From positions 1 through 64,000 of the forward strand of contig NZ_CXOO01000047.1 of NCBI RefSeq assembly GCF_001269385.1: a stretch of DNA of 64,000 nucleotides. Reading direction: 5' to 3'. The stretch comes from Limnohabitans sp. DM1 (lineage in GTDB: Bacteria; Pseudomonadota; Gammaproteobacteria; Burkholderiales; Burkholderiaceae_C). How positions within the stretch are numbered: position 1 is the first letter of the stretch; each line of letters begins with the position of its first letter. The notes beneath the pieces are model-generated. The model made no database searches. It saw only the letters and a list, made by a program, of their open reading frames with translations, and was not told the origin of the DNA. Made by a program: the position numbers and the translations under genes. Shown here piece by piece: positions 15,417 through 24,289 of this stretch.

Positions 15417-15758
15417 TTATGCAGGCGCCTCTTCGCAGCGTCCTTGGCCCGTGGCATGTCCCCGAAAATCGCTTTGCCATTGCCGCGCCACGAGATCGAT
15501 CTGTATGCGTTCGTTGTCCACCGCGGTCACCACGCCGTTCGGAATCAGGGAAAAGGAATAGGGCTCCACACCATCAATGTGCAAGCGGCGTACGGCTTTT
15601 CGGTCCCAGTCGATGCGCACTTCGCGCACCCAGGTGCTGCGTTGCGGCATGTAGACCACGGCACAACTCAAGACCACCGATGACGGCGCCGCCACGGCGG
15701 GGCCAAGTGCTGCCAGACTCAGCGTCGCCCATCCCCAAGTACGCAGCAGTACGCGCAC
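15417..15758 (-). CDS. small secreted protein of unknown function
   Basis: 113 residues starting at GTG. It has a signal peptide (VRVLLRTWGWATLSLAALG, cleavage probably after AVA). The mature part contains VVLSCAVVYMPQRSTWVREV and HIDGVEPYSFSLIPNGVVTA with no recognised family. The start is four bases after the adenosyltransferase stop, so it is likely co-transcribed with it. Confidence 0.6.
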   Translation of the reverse strand: MRVLLRTWGWATLSLAALGPAVAAPSSVVLSCAVVYMPQRSTWVREVRIDWDRKAVRRLHIDGVEPYSFSLIPNGVVTAVDNERIQIDLVARQWQSDFRGHATGQGRCEEAPA

Positions 15759-15762
15759 GGCT

Positions 15763-16329
15763 TCAGGCCGCCGTGTCTTTGTTCATGCGCTGGCTTTTCC
15801 AGTACACATCGTCACCGCCATTCAAACGGTTGAGCACGCGGGCCAGCACAAACATCAGATCCGACAGACGGTTGAGGTATTGGCGCGGCGTGTCGTTCAG
15901 GGCTTCTTCATTGCCCAAGGCCACGCAAGCGCGCTCGGCCCGGCGCGCCACGGTGCGGCACACATGAGCTTGCGACGCGCCACGGGTGCCTGCGGGCAAG
16001 ATGAATTCCTCGAGCTTGGGCAGTTGGGCGTTGTATGTTTCGAGGGCCGCGTCAAGCGCCGCCACAGCTTCAACTTTCAGCAATTCAAAACCGGGAATGG
16101 ACAGCTCGCCCCCCAGGTTGAACAGCTGGTGCTGCACCTCGACCAAGACCTCGCGCACATCGGCGGGCAGGTTTTCACACAGCAACACACCAATGTGGGA
16201 GTTCAGTTCGTCCACCTCGCCCATGGCGTGCACACGCAAGCTGTTTTTGGACACGCGCTGGTTGTTGCCCAGGCCGGTGGTGCCGTTGTCGCCGGTGCGG
16301 GTGGCGATTTGTGTGAGTCGGTTGCCCAT
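15763..16329 (-). CDS. pduO: cob(I)alamin adenosyltransferase, PduO type
   Basis: 188 residues. The ATP-binding N-terminus TRTGDNGTTGLGNNQRVSK, then HAMGEVDELNSHIGVLL, FILPAGTRGASQAHVCRT, ARRAERACVAL and YLNRLSDLMFVLARVLNR, are the standard PduO signatures. The enzyme makes adenosylcobalamin from ATP and cob(I)alamin. The ATG at 16329 begins MGNRLTQ. It is divergent from the FAD-linked dehydrogenase, with 149 bases between them. Confidence 0.92.
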   Translation of the reverse strand: MGNRLTQIATRTGDNGTTGLGNNQRVSKNSLRVHAMGEVDELNSHIGVLLCENLPADVREVLVEVQHQLFNLGGELSIPGFELLKVEAVAALDAALETYNAQLPKLEEFILPAGTRGASQAHVCRTVARRAERACVALGNEEALNDTPRQYLNRLSDLMFVLARVLNRLNGGDDVYWKSQRMNKDTAA

Positions 16330-16478
16330 GTGGTTTTCTCTGCAAATGATTGATTTCCTTGGGCGATTGTCTGCCATGTGGCCGCATCCTGTCTGACAAA
16401 GGACAAGCTGGCTTGTCCTGTAGGCGTAAACTGTTCTGTGAACTCACGAACAGCGGCAGTAGCACGAGGAGACACCCC

Positions 16479-17906
16479 ATGAACGCCCCGACCCCCACCG
16501 CCCACCTGGCCCCCGAAGTCGCGCAGCGCGCCGTGCCCGAAGCCTTTTTAGCGGCCCTGAAGGCCCGCTTTGAAGGCAACTGCTCCACCGCGCTGGTGAT
16601 CCGCGAGCAGCATGGCCGCGACGAGTCGGCCTTCACCCATGTGCCGCCACCGGCTGCGGTGGTGTTTGCCGAGTGCACCCAAGACGTGGCCGATGCCGTG
16701 AAACTGTGCGCGCAGTACCAGGTGCCGGTCATTCCCTTTGGCGTGGGCTCTTCGCTCGAAGGCCATTTGCTGGCGGTGCAAGGCGGCATCAGCATTGACC
16801 TCACGCGCATGAACAAGGTGCTGGCCATCAATGCCGAAGACCTGACAGTGACGGTGCAGCCGGGCGTCACGCGCAAGCAGCTCAACGAAGAAATCAAGTC
16901 CACCGGACTGTTCTTCCCGATCGACCCGGGCGCGGACGCCACCATTGGCGGCATGTGCGCCACCCGTGCCAGCGGCACCAACGCCGTGCGTTACGGCACC
17001 ATGCGCGAGAACGTGCTGGCACTCGAAGTGGTGACCTCGACGGGCGAAGTGATCCGCACTGGCACCCGCGCCAAGAAGTCCAGCGCCGGTTACGACCTGA
17101 CGCGCCTGATGGTGGGCAGCGAAGGCACGCTGGGCGTGATGACCGAAATCACCGTGCGCCTGTACCCGCTGCCCGAAGCCATCTCTGCCGCGATCTGCTC
17201 GTTCCCGAACATCGAGGCCGCTGTGCGCACCGTAATCCAGACCATCCAGCTGGGCGTGCCGATTGCCCGCGTGGAGCTGATCGACCACAACACCGTGCGC
17301 ATGGTGAACGCCTACGCCAAGCTGGGCCTGCGCGAAGAAGCGCTGCTGCTGATGGAGTTCCACGGCTCGCCTGCAGGCGTCAAAGAGCAAGCCGAGACGG
17401 TGCAGGAAATCGCCAACGAATTCGGTGGCAACGCCTTTGAATGGGCTACCACACCCGAAGAGCGCACCCGCTTGTGGACAGCTCGGCACAACGCCTACTT
17501 TGCCGCCGTGCAAAGCCGCCCAGGCTGCCGCGCCATCAGCACCGACACCTGCGTGCCCATCAGCCGCCTGGCCGATTGCCTGCTGGACTCGGTGACAGAG
17601 ACCGACGCCAGCGGCATTCCCTACTTTTTGGTCGGCCATGTGGGCGACGGCAATTTCCACTTTGGCTATTTGATCGACCCCAACAACCCGCAGGAATGCG
17701 AAACCGCCGAAGCGCTGAACCAGCAACTGGTCAACCGCGCGCTGCGCCTGGGCGGCACCTGCACGGGCGAGCACGGCATTGGCCTGCACAAGATGGACTT
17801 TTTGCGCACCGAAACCGGCGAAGGCGCCGTCGACATGATGCGCACCATCAAGCGGGCGCTGGACCCGCACAACATCATGAATCCGGGGAAGATTTTTTCG
17901 ATGTGA
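16479..17906 (+). CDS. FAD-linked D-lactate/glycolate-type dehydrogenase
   Basis: 475 residues. An FAD-binding PCMH domain (about 55-230) includes VIPFGVGSSLEGHLLAVQGG, FFPIDPGADATIGGMCATRA and RYGTMRENVLALEVV. The FAD-oxidase C-terminal domain (about 235-470) ends with GHVGDGNFHFGYL, CTGEHGIGLHKMDFL and DPHNIMNPGKIF. These are the hallmarks of cytochrome-linked D-lactate dehydrogenase and glycolate oxidase GlcD. No GlcE or GlcF gene is nearby, which favours D-lactate dehydrogenase. The ATG at 16479 has a GAGGAGAC site. Confidence 0.88.
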   Translation: MNAPTPTAHLAPEVAQRAVPEAFLAALKARFEGNCSTALVIREQHGRDESAFTHVPPPAAVVFAECTQDVADAVKLCAQYQVPVIPFGVGSSLEGHLLAVQGGISIDLTRMNKVLAINAEDLTVTVQPGVTRKQLNEEIKSTGLFFPIDPGADATIGGMCATRASGTNAVRYGTMRENVLALEVVTSTGEVIRTGTRAKKSSAGYDLTRLMVGSEGTLGVMTEITVRLYPLPEAISAAICSFPNIEAAVRTVIQTIQLGVPIARVELIDHNTVRMVNAYAKLGLREEALLLMEFHGSPAGVKEQAETVQEIANEFGGNAFEWATTPEERTRLWTARHNAYFAAVQSRPGCRAISTDTCVPISRLADCLLDSVTETDASGIPYFLVGHVGDGNFHFGYLIDPNNPQECETAEALNQQLVNRALRLGGTCTGEHGIGLHKMDFLRTETGEGAVDMMRTIKRALDPHNIMNPGKIFSM

Positions 17907-17956
17907 CTTGGCGACAGCGGTGCTTGTTGCTCCGAACTGTTCAAAGCAGCCTTCCG

Positions 17957-18123
17957 ATGTAGGTCAGTAGCTCCAGCCCAACATGAGGCCTGTGACGAAG
18001 CGGGCAATCGTCGAACCTGAAGGTACCGACCTACGTTGCGGTATTTGTAGGACGATGGCAACAGAGCCGACATGGGGCCTGTGCCGGAGCGGGCAAATGT
18101 CGGACTCTTCGAGTGCCGACCTA
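17957..18123. repeat. degraded GTAG-GTCGG element, copy 4
   Basis: Contains TGTAGGTCAGTAGCTCCAGC, GTACCGACCTAC, GACATGGGGCCTGTGCC and GTCGGACTCTTCGAGTGCC-GACCTAC. Parts of two elements appear to be merged, and the terminal inverted repeats are lost. The 17907-18226 gap holds only this and the next palindrome. Confidence 0.75.
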
Positions 18124-18138
18124 CTGTCGCCATGTCTC

Positions 18139-18212
18139 TGTGGGAGCTGGGCCTGCTGGCGATGACAGCGCTTGTGGTCTGCGAGGCATCGCTTGCGGGG
18201 CAAGCTCCTACA
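18139..18212. repeat. REP-type palindrome, GTGGGAGC family
   Basis: TGTGGGAGCTGGGCCTGCTG pairs imperfectly with CGGGGCAAGCTCCTACA. Ends 14 bases before the amidase stop on the opposite strand. Confidence 0.8.
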
Positions 18213-18226
18213 AGACAAACCATCCG

Positions 18227-19840
18227 TCAGACCGCAGGTGCTTTCAGCGAGCCCCAAACCACCTCGATGCCCATGCCGATGGCCAGCAGATTGCTGTCTG
18301 AGCCCAAGGGGCCGTCGATTTGCATGCCTACAGGCAAACCGCCTGCCGTCAAACCTGCAGGGATCGACACGCTGGGAATGCCAGCATTGGTGCAGGGGTC
18401 GGTGTTGCGGATGCAAGTGCCAAAGGTGTCTTTGTCTTTTTGCACCACACCGCCGACCGTGTAGCTGAGGTTTTTGGAGCCATTGGCCGCGTCGATCTTG
18501 GGCGCGGCCAAGAGGGTTGTTGGGAACAACACGCACTCCACACCTTGCGCTGCAAAATAGTCTTTGTAGAGTTTTTGCAAGGCTGGGCGCTTGGTGGCCA
18601 TGATGCCCAGATAGGCATCACGGAAAGCGGCTTCACTGAAAGGGCCTTGAATGGCACCAAAGGCTCCTGCCACATCCGGGCTGGCGAGTTGATCCGCCAC
18701 TTCCTTGACGGTTTTGACAGGCGCATTATTGGCCGCCAGATAGGCCGGAATGGCACGCACGGGTTCATGCAGGGCAATCGGAAACGACATCTCCCCATTG
18801 AGCGCCATGATGCCCGCCAGATCGGCATCCACAAACACCACACCGGCAGCCGCCAGCTTTTTCTTGGCAGCATCGGCCACGGTCTTCACACTGTCATCCA
18901 AGCCGGCCCAAAACGTGGCTGGAATGCCGATTTTGAGGCCTTTGAGTGATTTAGCCACAGGCACATCGCCGCCTGCAATCACGGCATCCAGCAAGGCCAG
19001 GTCGGCCACTGTGCGGGCGATGGGGCCTACCGTGTCGCGGGTGGTGCTGATGGGCAGGGCATCGTTGACGGTGTCGGGGTAGCGGCGGCCTTTGCCTTCG
19101 CCATCGCCCACCGAGGGACGGAAACCGGCCACGCCACAGAAGGAGGCTGGCACGCGCGTCGATCCCCCCGTGTCTGTGCCCAGACCGGCCGGTGCAAATC
19201 TTGCGGCAATGGCTGCAGCCGTTCCGCCCGATGAGCCGCCAGGAATACGGGTGCTGTCATAGGGGTTTTTGCAAGGGCGTGCAGCCCCGCCAGATTGGTC
19301 TGTGCCCAGCGTGAAGTTGGTGCTGGTGATGCCAAAAGCCCATTCGTGCAGATTGGACTTGCCCAGGACAATGGCGCCTGCATCGATCAACTTTTGAACG
19401 GAGGGCGCATTTTTGCTGGGCTGGAAATTGCGCAACGAGGGTGTGCCCCCCGTGGTCTTCATATCTTTGGTGTTGATGTTGTCCTTGACCACAATCGGCA
19501 AACCGGCCAAGGCACCGAGTTTTTTGCCGGCGGCACGGTCCGCATCGACCTGACGGGCCGCCGCCATGGCTTTGTCTTCATTCAGGTAAATCATGGCATT
19601 GAGGCTGCTGACGGCCTTGGCACGTGCAATCATGGCGGCCATATAGGTTTCGGCCTTGAGCTTGCCGTTGCTGATGTCGCGAACCACTTGCGTCGCGGTC
19701 AATTCGGACAGCGCATCTTTCGTTTTGGCCTGTGCCATGTGGCCACCGGCGGCCGTGAGAGCCAAGTCGCCCATGACGGCAGCTGCAGAGACGGCTGTGG
19801 TGTTTTTGAAAAATTGGCGTCGTGATGTGTCCATGCTCAT
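18227..19840 (-). CDS. Tat-exported amidase (amidase-signature family)
   Basis: 537 residues. The N-terminus has a twin-arginine signal (SRRQFFKN, then a hydrophobic AVSAAAVMGDLALTAAGG), so the enzyme probably folds in the cytoplasm and acts in the periplasm. The amidase-signature triad is visible: Lys in LPIVVKDNIN, the cis-Ser in GGSSGGTAAAIAA and the nucleophile in LGTDTGGSTRVPA. The ATG at 19840 has CAGGAGAC upstream. It follows the LuxR-type regulator on the same strand. The substrate is unknown; such enzymes hydrolyse small amides or peptides. Confidence 0.9.
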   Translation of the reverse strand: MSMDTSRRQFFKNTTAVSAAAVMGDLALTAAGGHMAQAKTKDALSELTATQVVRDISNGKLKAETYMAAMIARAKAVSSLNAMIYLNEDKAMAAARQVDADRAAGKKLGALAGLPIVVKDNINTKDMKTTGGTPSLRNFQPSKNAPSVQKLIDAGAIVLGKSNLHEWAFGITSTNFTLGTDQSGGAARPCKNPYDSTRIPGGSSGGTAAAIAARFAPAGLGTDTGGSTRVPASFCGVAGFRPSVGDGEGKGRRYPDTVNDALPISTTRDTVGPIARTVADLALLDAVIAGGDVPVAKSLKGLKIGIPATFWAGLDDSVKTVADAAKKKLAAAGVVFVDADLAGIMALNGEMSFPIALHEPVRAIPAYLAANNAPVKTVKEVADQLASPDVAGAFGAIQGPFSEAAFRDAYLGIMATKRPALQKLYKDYFAAQGVECVLFPTTLLAAPKIDAANGSKNLSYTVGGVVQKDKDTFGTCIRNTDPCTNAGIPSVSIPAGLTAGGLPVGMQIDGPLGSDSNLLAIGMGIEVVWGSLKAPAV

Positions 19841-19938
19841 GTGGGTCTCCTGTGAGGTGTTGTCAACGCCGAAATGGGCGTTCACACCATGCTAAGAAAA
19901 CCAGTGATGAGCCACCATCCTTGATTCTCAGGATGCCG

Positions 19939-20673
19939 TCAGGGCCTGAGTTTGTGCACCAGCGCTGCCCGGTTGCTCACGCCGACTTTGCGAAAGGCGT
20001 TTTCCAGGTGGGTGCGCACCGTGGTGGTGGAAATGGCCAGTGACCGGGCAATTTCCTTGTCGGTCATGCCGATCATGACCAAACGTGCTGTGTCTTGTTC
20101 GCGGGTGGTCAAGCGTTGCGACAAGGTGTTCAGCGTCAAGGACTCGGGCTGATGCGCTCTTTGCGCCCGGGCCAGTGCCGTGACAAAAGCCGGTTGCAGC
20201 ATGTCGAGCAAACGCATCTCGTCGGGGGTGAAGTTGTCCCTGCGCTTGTCGCGCCAGATGCGCATGTCACCCAGGTTTTGCCCCTGGTGCCAGGCATATA
20301 GGTTCACGCCCCAGTACAGGCCGTCCTTGTTCAGGAAGTCGTTGAAGAATTCGGTTTTCTTCAGCTCGTCAATCGCCAGCACATCGGTGGCGCGCACCGC
20401 CACCTGGTAACGCTGCATGAGCGGTGTGATCGGGTCATGGAACTGGTAATAACTCTCATAGGCCCGCAGATTCAGGGGGTCCATGTTGATCTGAATGGGT
20501 TGGGCAAAACTCTGACTGCCGGGCTGCCAGACAAAGCTGGCGTAATACTGCGCCCCGAGCAGCTGCATGACCAAATCACCCATGATCTCGCGGATTTCGG
20601 TCTCTTCATGGGGCTCGGCCAGGGTCTGCATGATCTGGCCGAGCAGTGTGGTTTGTTTTCCTGTCAAGTACAT
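19939..20673 (-). CDS. LuxR-type transcriptional regulator
   Basis: 244 residues. The C-terminal 65 residues are a LuxR helix-turn-helix (LTTREQDTARLVMIGMTDKE, IARSLAISTTTVRTHLENAF, RKVGVSNRAALVHKL). The N-terminal 170 form a GAF-like sensor (YYASFVWQPGS, DPITPLMQRYQVAVRATD), not a receiver domain. The ATG at 20673 has AAAAGG eight to twelve bases upstream. It lies 80 bases after a hybrid kinase gene and just before the amidase gene, so it may control the amidase or form an output for the kinases. Both ideas are inference. Confidence 0.88.
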   Translation of the reverse strand: MYLTGKQTTLLGQIMQTLAEPHEETEIREIMGDLVMQLLGAQYYASFVWQPGSQSFAQPIQINMDPLNLRAYESYYQFHDPITPLMQRYQVAVRATDVLAIDELKKTEFFNDFLNKDGLYWGVNLYAWHQGQNLGDMRIWRDKRRDNFTPDEMRLLDMLQPAFVTALARAQRAHQPESLTLNTLSQRLTTREQDTARLVMIGMTDKEIARSLAISTTTVRTHLENAFRKVGVSNRAALVHKLRP

Positions 20674-20753
20674 GCTTTTATGCCTTTTGCTTGCCCGCTG
20701 CCGGTCGATTAAATCCCGATACGCCACCGACCCCAAGCGGGTTTGCCCCATCC

Positions 20754-22535
20754 TCAATTGTCAGGAGTCGGCGGCTGAAATACTGAAATACTGGCCCTGC
20801 TCAGCAATTGGTCGATCTTGCCGCACAAAACCTCAGGCTCAAATGGTTTGAGCATGACGTCACTCAAGCCCGCCGCCTTGAAGCGTTCCAGATCCAGCGG
20901 ATTGACGTTGGCGGTCATGCCCAGCACGGGCAATGCGTTTTGTGGTGCGGCAAAGGTCTGGCGCAAAGCGCTTGTGGCCACAATGCCGTCCATCTGCGGC
21001 ATGACCATGTCCATCAAAATCAGGTCTACGGTCTGTTCGCGCAGCGTATCCAGAGCTTTTTGACCGTCCACCGCCTCCAAAATGGTGCTGTGCGGCCAGG
21101 CGTTTTGCAGCACCTGTTTGACCAGCAAACGGTTCAGAGGGTGGTCATCCACAATCAAGAATGACCAAGGTTTGTGACGGGTCTGGACAGCGGCTTTGAC
21201 CAGGTTGGGTTTCTGCTCAGGGGGCTTTGCAGCTTCCAGGGGCAGCCGCAGCCAAAATCGTGATCCCTGTCCAGGCTCGCTTTCAAAACCGATCTCGCCA
21301 CCCAGCAAGTGCGCCAGCTTTTGCGAGATGGCCAGGCCCAGTCCGTTGCCACCGTAGCGCGATTGAATATCACCCTCAGCCTGGCTGAAGCGTTTGAAAA
21401 TTTGGGCCTGCCGTTCTTTGGCAATGCCAATGCCTGTGTCCTCGACCGCAAACACCACACCGGGGTTTTGCCATTGGAGTTTCAAGACCACCGAGCCTTG
21501 GTGGGTGAATTTGAGCGCGTTACCCAGCAAATTGACCAGCACTTGCATCAGGCGGTGCCGGTCTGTGTGCACCCACTGGGGTAGCGCCGCGTCCATCTCG
21601 ATGCGGTAGTCGAGTTTCATGCTTTTGACGCGCGGCCAGAACAATTCAAATGCATGCTCGGCCACATGGCGCAACTCAAAGGTTTCGGGTTGGATGATCA
21701 GGTGACCAGCCTGCAGTTGCGAGTAATCCAGGATGTCATTGATCACGGTCATCAGGTGATCGGCCGACTGACGTGTGTGGTTGAGCACCTTGAGGGCTTT
21801 GGGCTTGTCCTTGACGCGTGTGAGCAGCAAGCTGTTGAAGCCCAAAATGGCGTTCATTGGCGTGCGAAGTTCATGGCTGACGGTGGCGATGAAATGCTCA
21901 CGCATTTGCAAGGTCTGTTCCAACTCCTGGCGTTTGGCCACCAGTTCGCGCTGATAAAGCAAACTTTTTTCCAAGGCCTTCAGGTGCATCTTGTCGTAGA
22001 TCAGGGGCACGATGATCAACACGCCTGTGACCAGTGTGTAGGTCACCCACGATGAGGGCGCATGCCGCAGGCCTTGTTCAAAATCGGGCAACAGGCCATA
22101 GTGGTTGCACACAGCCATGATCAAATGCATGAGCCAAACCATGACCAGCCAAAAGGTGCCCGCTTTTCGACCCATCACGTAGAACGGGGTTAAAGGCAAA
22201 ATCATCAACCATGCCAACCGTGGTGAGAAGACGCCACCCGCACTCCAGGCACCGTAGAACAACACCATTGCTCCGACACTTGTACCGATATGTACCGCCC
22301 ATTTCATCGGTAAGCCATAGTTCAAGAGGATCAGCAGCAGCAGCAAGAAAACCGCCATCGACAAGAAAATCGGCGACGCGTTCTGATAGGGACTGATGCC
22401 CACGTACAGCAAGAGCACGGTGACCACCAGGACCACGAACGAAAACACGTAGGGCATCTTGCCCTGCCGATAAGTCATGGGCAACTTGGTCATGACCTTG
22501 TCCAGGATGCTGAGTGCCATGTTTCGAATGCTCAT
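20754..22535 (-). CDS. hybrid sensor histidine kinase with receiver, copy 1
   Basis: 593 residues. Five or six membrane segments lie within residues 28-180, with no extended periplasmic loop. A short coiled coil leads to HisKA with SHELRTPMNAILGFN (His221), then HATPase_c (NLLGNALKF, DTGIGI, GGNGLGLAIS). A receiver domain at about 457-575 has the phospho-acceptor Asp509 in LILMDMVMPQMDG. There is no DNA-binding or phosphotransfer domain, so the output must go to another protein. The start lies four bases after the second kinase's stop, and the two proteins are built alike. Confidence 0.92.
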   Translation of the reverse strand: MSIRNMALSILDKVMTKLPMTYRQGKMPYVFSFVVLVVTVLLLYVGISPYQNASPIFLSMAVFLLLLLILLNYGLPMKWAVHIGTSVGAMVLFYGAWSAGGVFSPRLAWLMILPLTPFYVMGRKAGTFWLVMVWLMHLIMAVCNHYGLLPDFEQGLRHAPSSWVTYTLVTGVLIIVPLIYDKMHLKALEKSLLYQRELVAKRQELEQTLQMREHFIATVSHELRTPMNAILGFNSLLLTRVKDKPKALKVLNHTRQSADHLMTVINDILDYSQLQAGHLIIQPETFELRHVAEHAFELFWPRVKSMKLDYRIEMDAALPQWVHTDRHRLMQVLVNLLGNALKFTHQGSVVLKLQWQNPGVVFAVEDTGIGIAKERQAQIFKRFSQAEGDIQSRYGGNGLGLAISQKLAHLLGGEIGFESEPGQGSRFWLRLPLEAAKPPEQKPNLVKAAVQTRHKPWSFLIVDDHPLNRLLVKQVLQNAWPHSTILEAVDGQKALDTLREQTVDLILMDMVMPQMDGIVATSALRQTFAAPQNALPVLGMTANVNPLDLERFKAAGLSDVMLKPFEPEVLCGKIDQLLSRASISVFQPPTPDN

Positions 22536-22539
22536 GCCT

Positions 22540-24255
22540 TCAGCCTCTGGCCCTTGCGATGTGGCGGCTCACGCTGTCCATCAAGGTGGACAAGTCCATG
22601 GGTTTGGCCAGCACATCGTCCATGCCGGCATCCAGGCAGCGCTGCCTGTCCACCGGGTTGGTGTTGGCCGTCAAGGCAATGATGGGCATGTGTGCCGTCA
22701 TGGCCGGAAACTGATGGCGTATCTGATGGGTCAAGGCCATGCCATCCATATCGGGCATGATCATGTCGATCAGGGCCACATCAAAACCTTGTTCATCGAG
22801 CAATTGCAGGGCTTGCGCCGCACTCTCGGCGGTCACGATGTGGGCTTTGGGCCAGCATTTTTGCAATTGCAAGCGTGCCACCATCAGGTTCATGCTGTTG
22901 TCGTCCACCACCAAAATGCGCAGCGCTTCTTCTGGGGGTGGCAAGCTGTCAGCCGTTGGCACTGGCATGGCCTTCGCCGAATTCAGGGGCACTTCAAACC
23001 AAAACGTGGCGCCCTGCCCGGGCTGGCTGGTCACCCCAATCTGCCCGCCTTGTAGGGTGACCAGTTTTTCACTGATCGACAAGCCCAAACCTGTGCCGCC
23101 ATAGGTTCGGATGGTTTGCACATCGGCTTGTCCAAAACGGCTGAAAATGTGCGTTTGTTGGGATGGTGCAATGCCGCGCCCCGTGTCCATGACTTCGCAG
23201 CGCAATTGATCTTGATGGGCGATCATGCGCAGCTGCACCGTGCCTTTGGCTGTGAACTTCAGGGCGTTGCCGAGCAAGTTGCGCAGTATTTGCAAAAGAC
23301 GTTGTCGGTCGGCATGGATGTATTGAGGCAGTTGGGGGTCCAGGTGACCACTCCAGCCAATGCCTTTTTCCAGTGCTTGTTGTTGGTGTGTTTGCAGCGC
23401 TTCTTGCAGCAGTGCAGACAATTCAAAATCGACCTCGTGCAACAAGAACTTTCCGGCTTGCAATTGAGAAAAGTCCAGGATGTCGTTGACAACCTGGAGC
23501 AAATGCATGGTGGAGCGGCGGATATGGTCCACCACCTCCACTTGATCGGGTTGCTCGGCCAACTCTTGGCGCAGCACGCCATTGAAGCCCAAAATGGCGT
23601 TCATCGGGGTACGCAATTCATGGCCAACAGCCGCCACAAACTCGTCTTTGTGCGCCTGTGCTTGCAGCAATGCCTCATGAGTTGCCTTGAGCTCCTCGTT
23701 GCGCTGGTGAAGTTGTTTCAGTTGTTCTTCATGCAAGTGCTCATACAAACGTACACCCAGCATCAAATTGGCAATGGCCAGCATGTTGTTCATCACCGCC
23801 CATGGCACCGCTTGTTGGGTGATGTGGGCTTGACTGCCTACCCAACCGTTCAGTGTGGCCAAAAACAAAGCGAAGATGGTCAACAGGATGATCGCAATCC
23901 AGACCACCGTGACTGCGGGGCCCAGAAGCAATAAAACAGGGACAGCCAGAACATTGAGCCAGACAATGGATGTGGAGTTCACCCCACCCGATTGGCTGGC
24001 GATGTAGGTAATCAGGAGCAAGCTGAACAAGGTGACGAGGTGCACCAAGACGGTGTAAAACTTGCGTTGACTTGCGAACAGCATCAAAACAACCATGATG
24101 ATGCTGACGACCAAATTGGCGTTACGGTCGTAGTAGCCCGGGGGAATCAAATAAAACAAAAGCGAAGTCAAACCCACGGCCAACAAGTAAATGGCCAAGA
24201 GCTTTCTCTTGGATAACTGTGCGTTTGCGACCAGGCTTGAGCCGCCTATACGCAT
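22540..24255 (-). CDS. hybrid sensor histidine kinase with receiver, copy 2
   Basis: About 571 residues from the ATG at 24255; an alternative ATG at 24309 would overlap parB by 20 bases. Membrane segments: LLAIYLLAVGLTSLLFYLI, LVVSIIMVVLMLFA, VLVHLVTLFSLLLITYI, LAVPVLLLLGPAVTVVWIAI. A coiled coil (EEQLKQLHQRNEELKATHEA) leads to HisKA with AAVGHELRTPMNAILGFN (His about 212), HATPase_c (GGTGLGLSIS), and a receiver with Asp about 497 in VALIDMIMPDMDG. It is a divergent paralogue of the next gene and follows parB closely. Confidence 0.92.
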   Translation of the reverse strand: MRIGGSSLVANAQLSKRKLLAIYLLAVGLTSLLFYLIPPGYYDRNANLVVSIIMVVLMLFASQRKFYTVLVHLVTLFSLLLITYIASQSGGVNSTSIVWLNVLAVPVLLLLGPAVTVVWIAIILLTIFALFLATLNGWVGSQAHITQQAVPWAVMNNMLAIANLMLGVRLYEHLHEEQLKQLHQRNEELKATHEALLQAQAHKDEFVAAVGHELRTPMNAILGFNGVLRQELAEQPDQVEVVDHIRRSTMHLLQVVNDILDFSQLQAGKFLLHEVDFELSALLQEALQTHQQQALEKGIGWSGHLDPQLPQYIHADRQRLLQILRNLLGNALKFTAKGTVQLRMIAHQDQLRCEVMDTGRGIAPSQQTHIFSRFGQADVQTIRTYGGTGLGLSISEKLVTLQGGQIGVTSQPGQGATFWFEVPLNSAKAMPVPTADSLPPPEEALRILVVDDNSMNLMVARLQLQKCWPKAHIVTAESAAQALQLLDEQGFDVALIDMIMPDMDGMALTHQIRHQFPAMTAHMPIIALTANTNPVDRQRCLDAGMDDVLAKPMDLSTLMDSVSRHIARARG

Positions 24256-24289
24256 GAAAAAAGCCCCGTTGAACACCCGTTTGATGATG

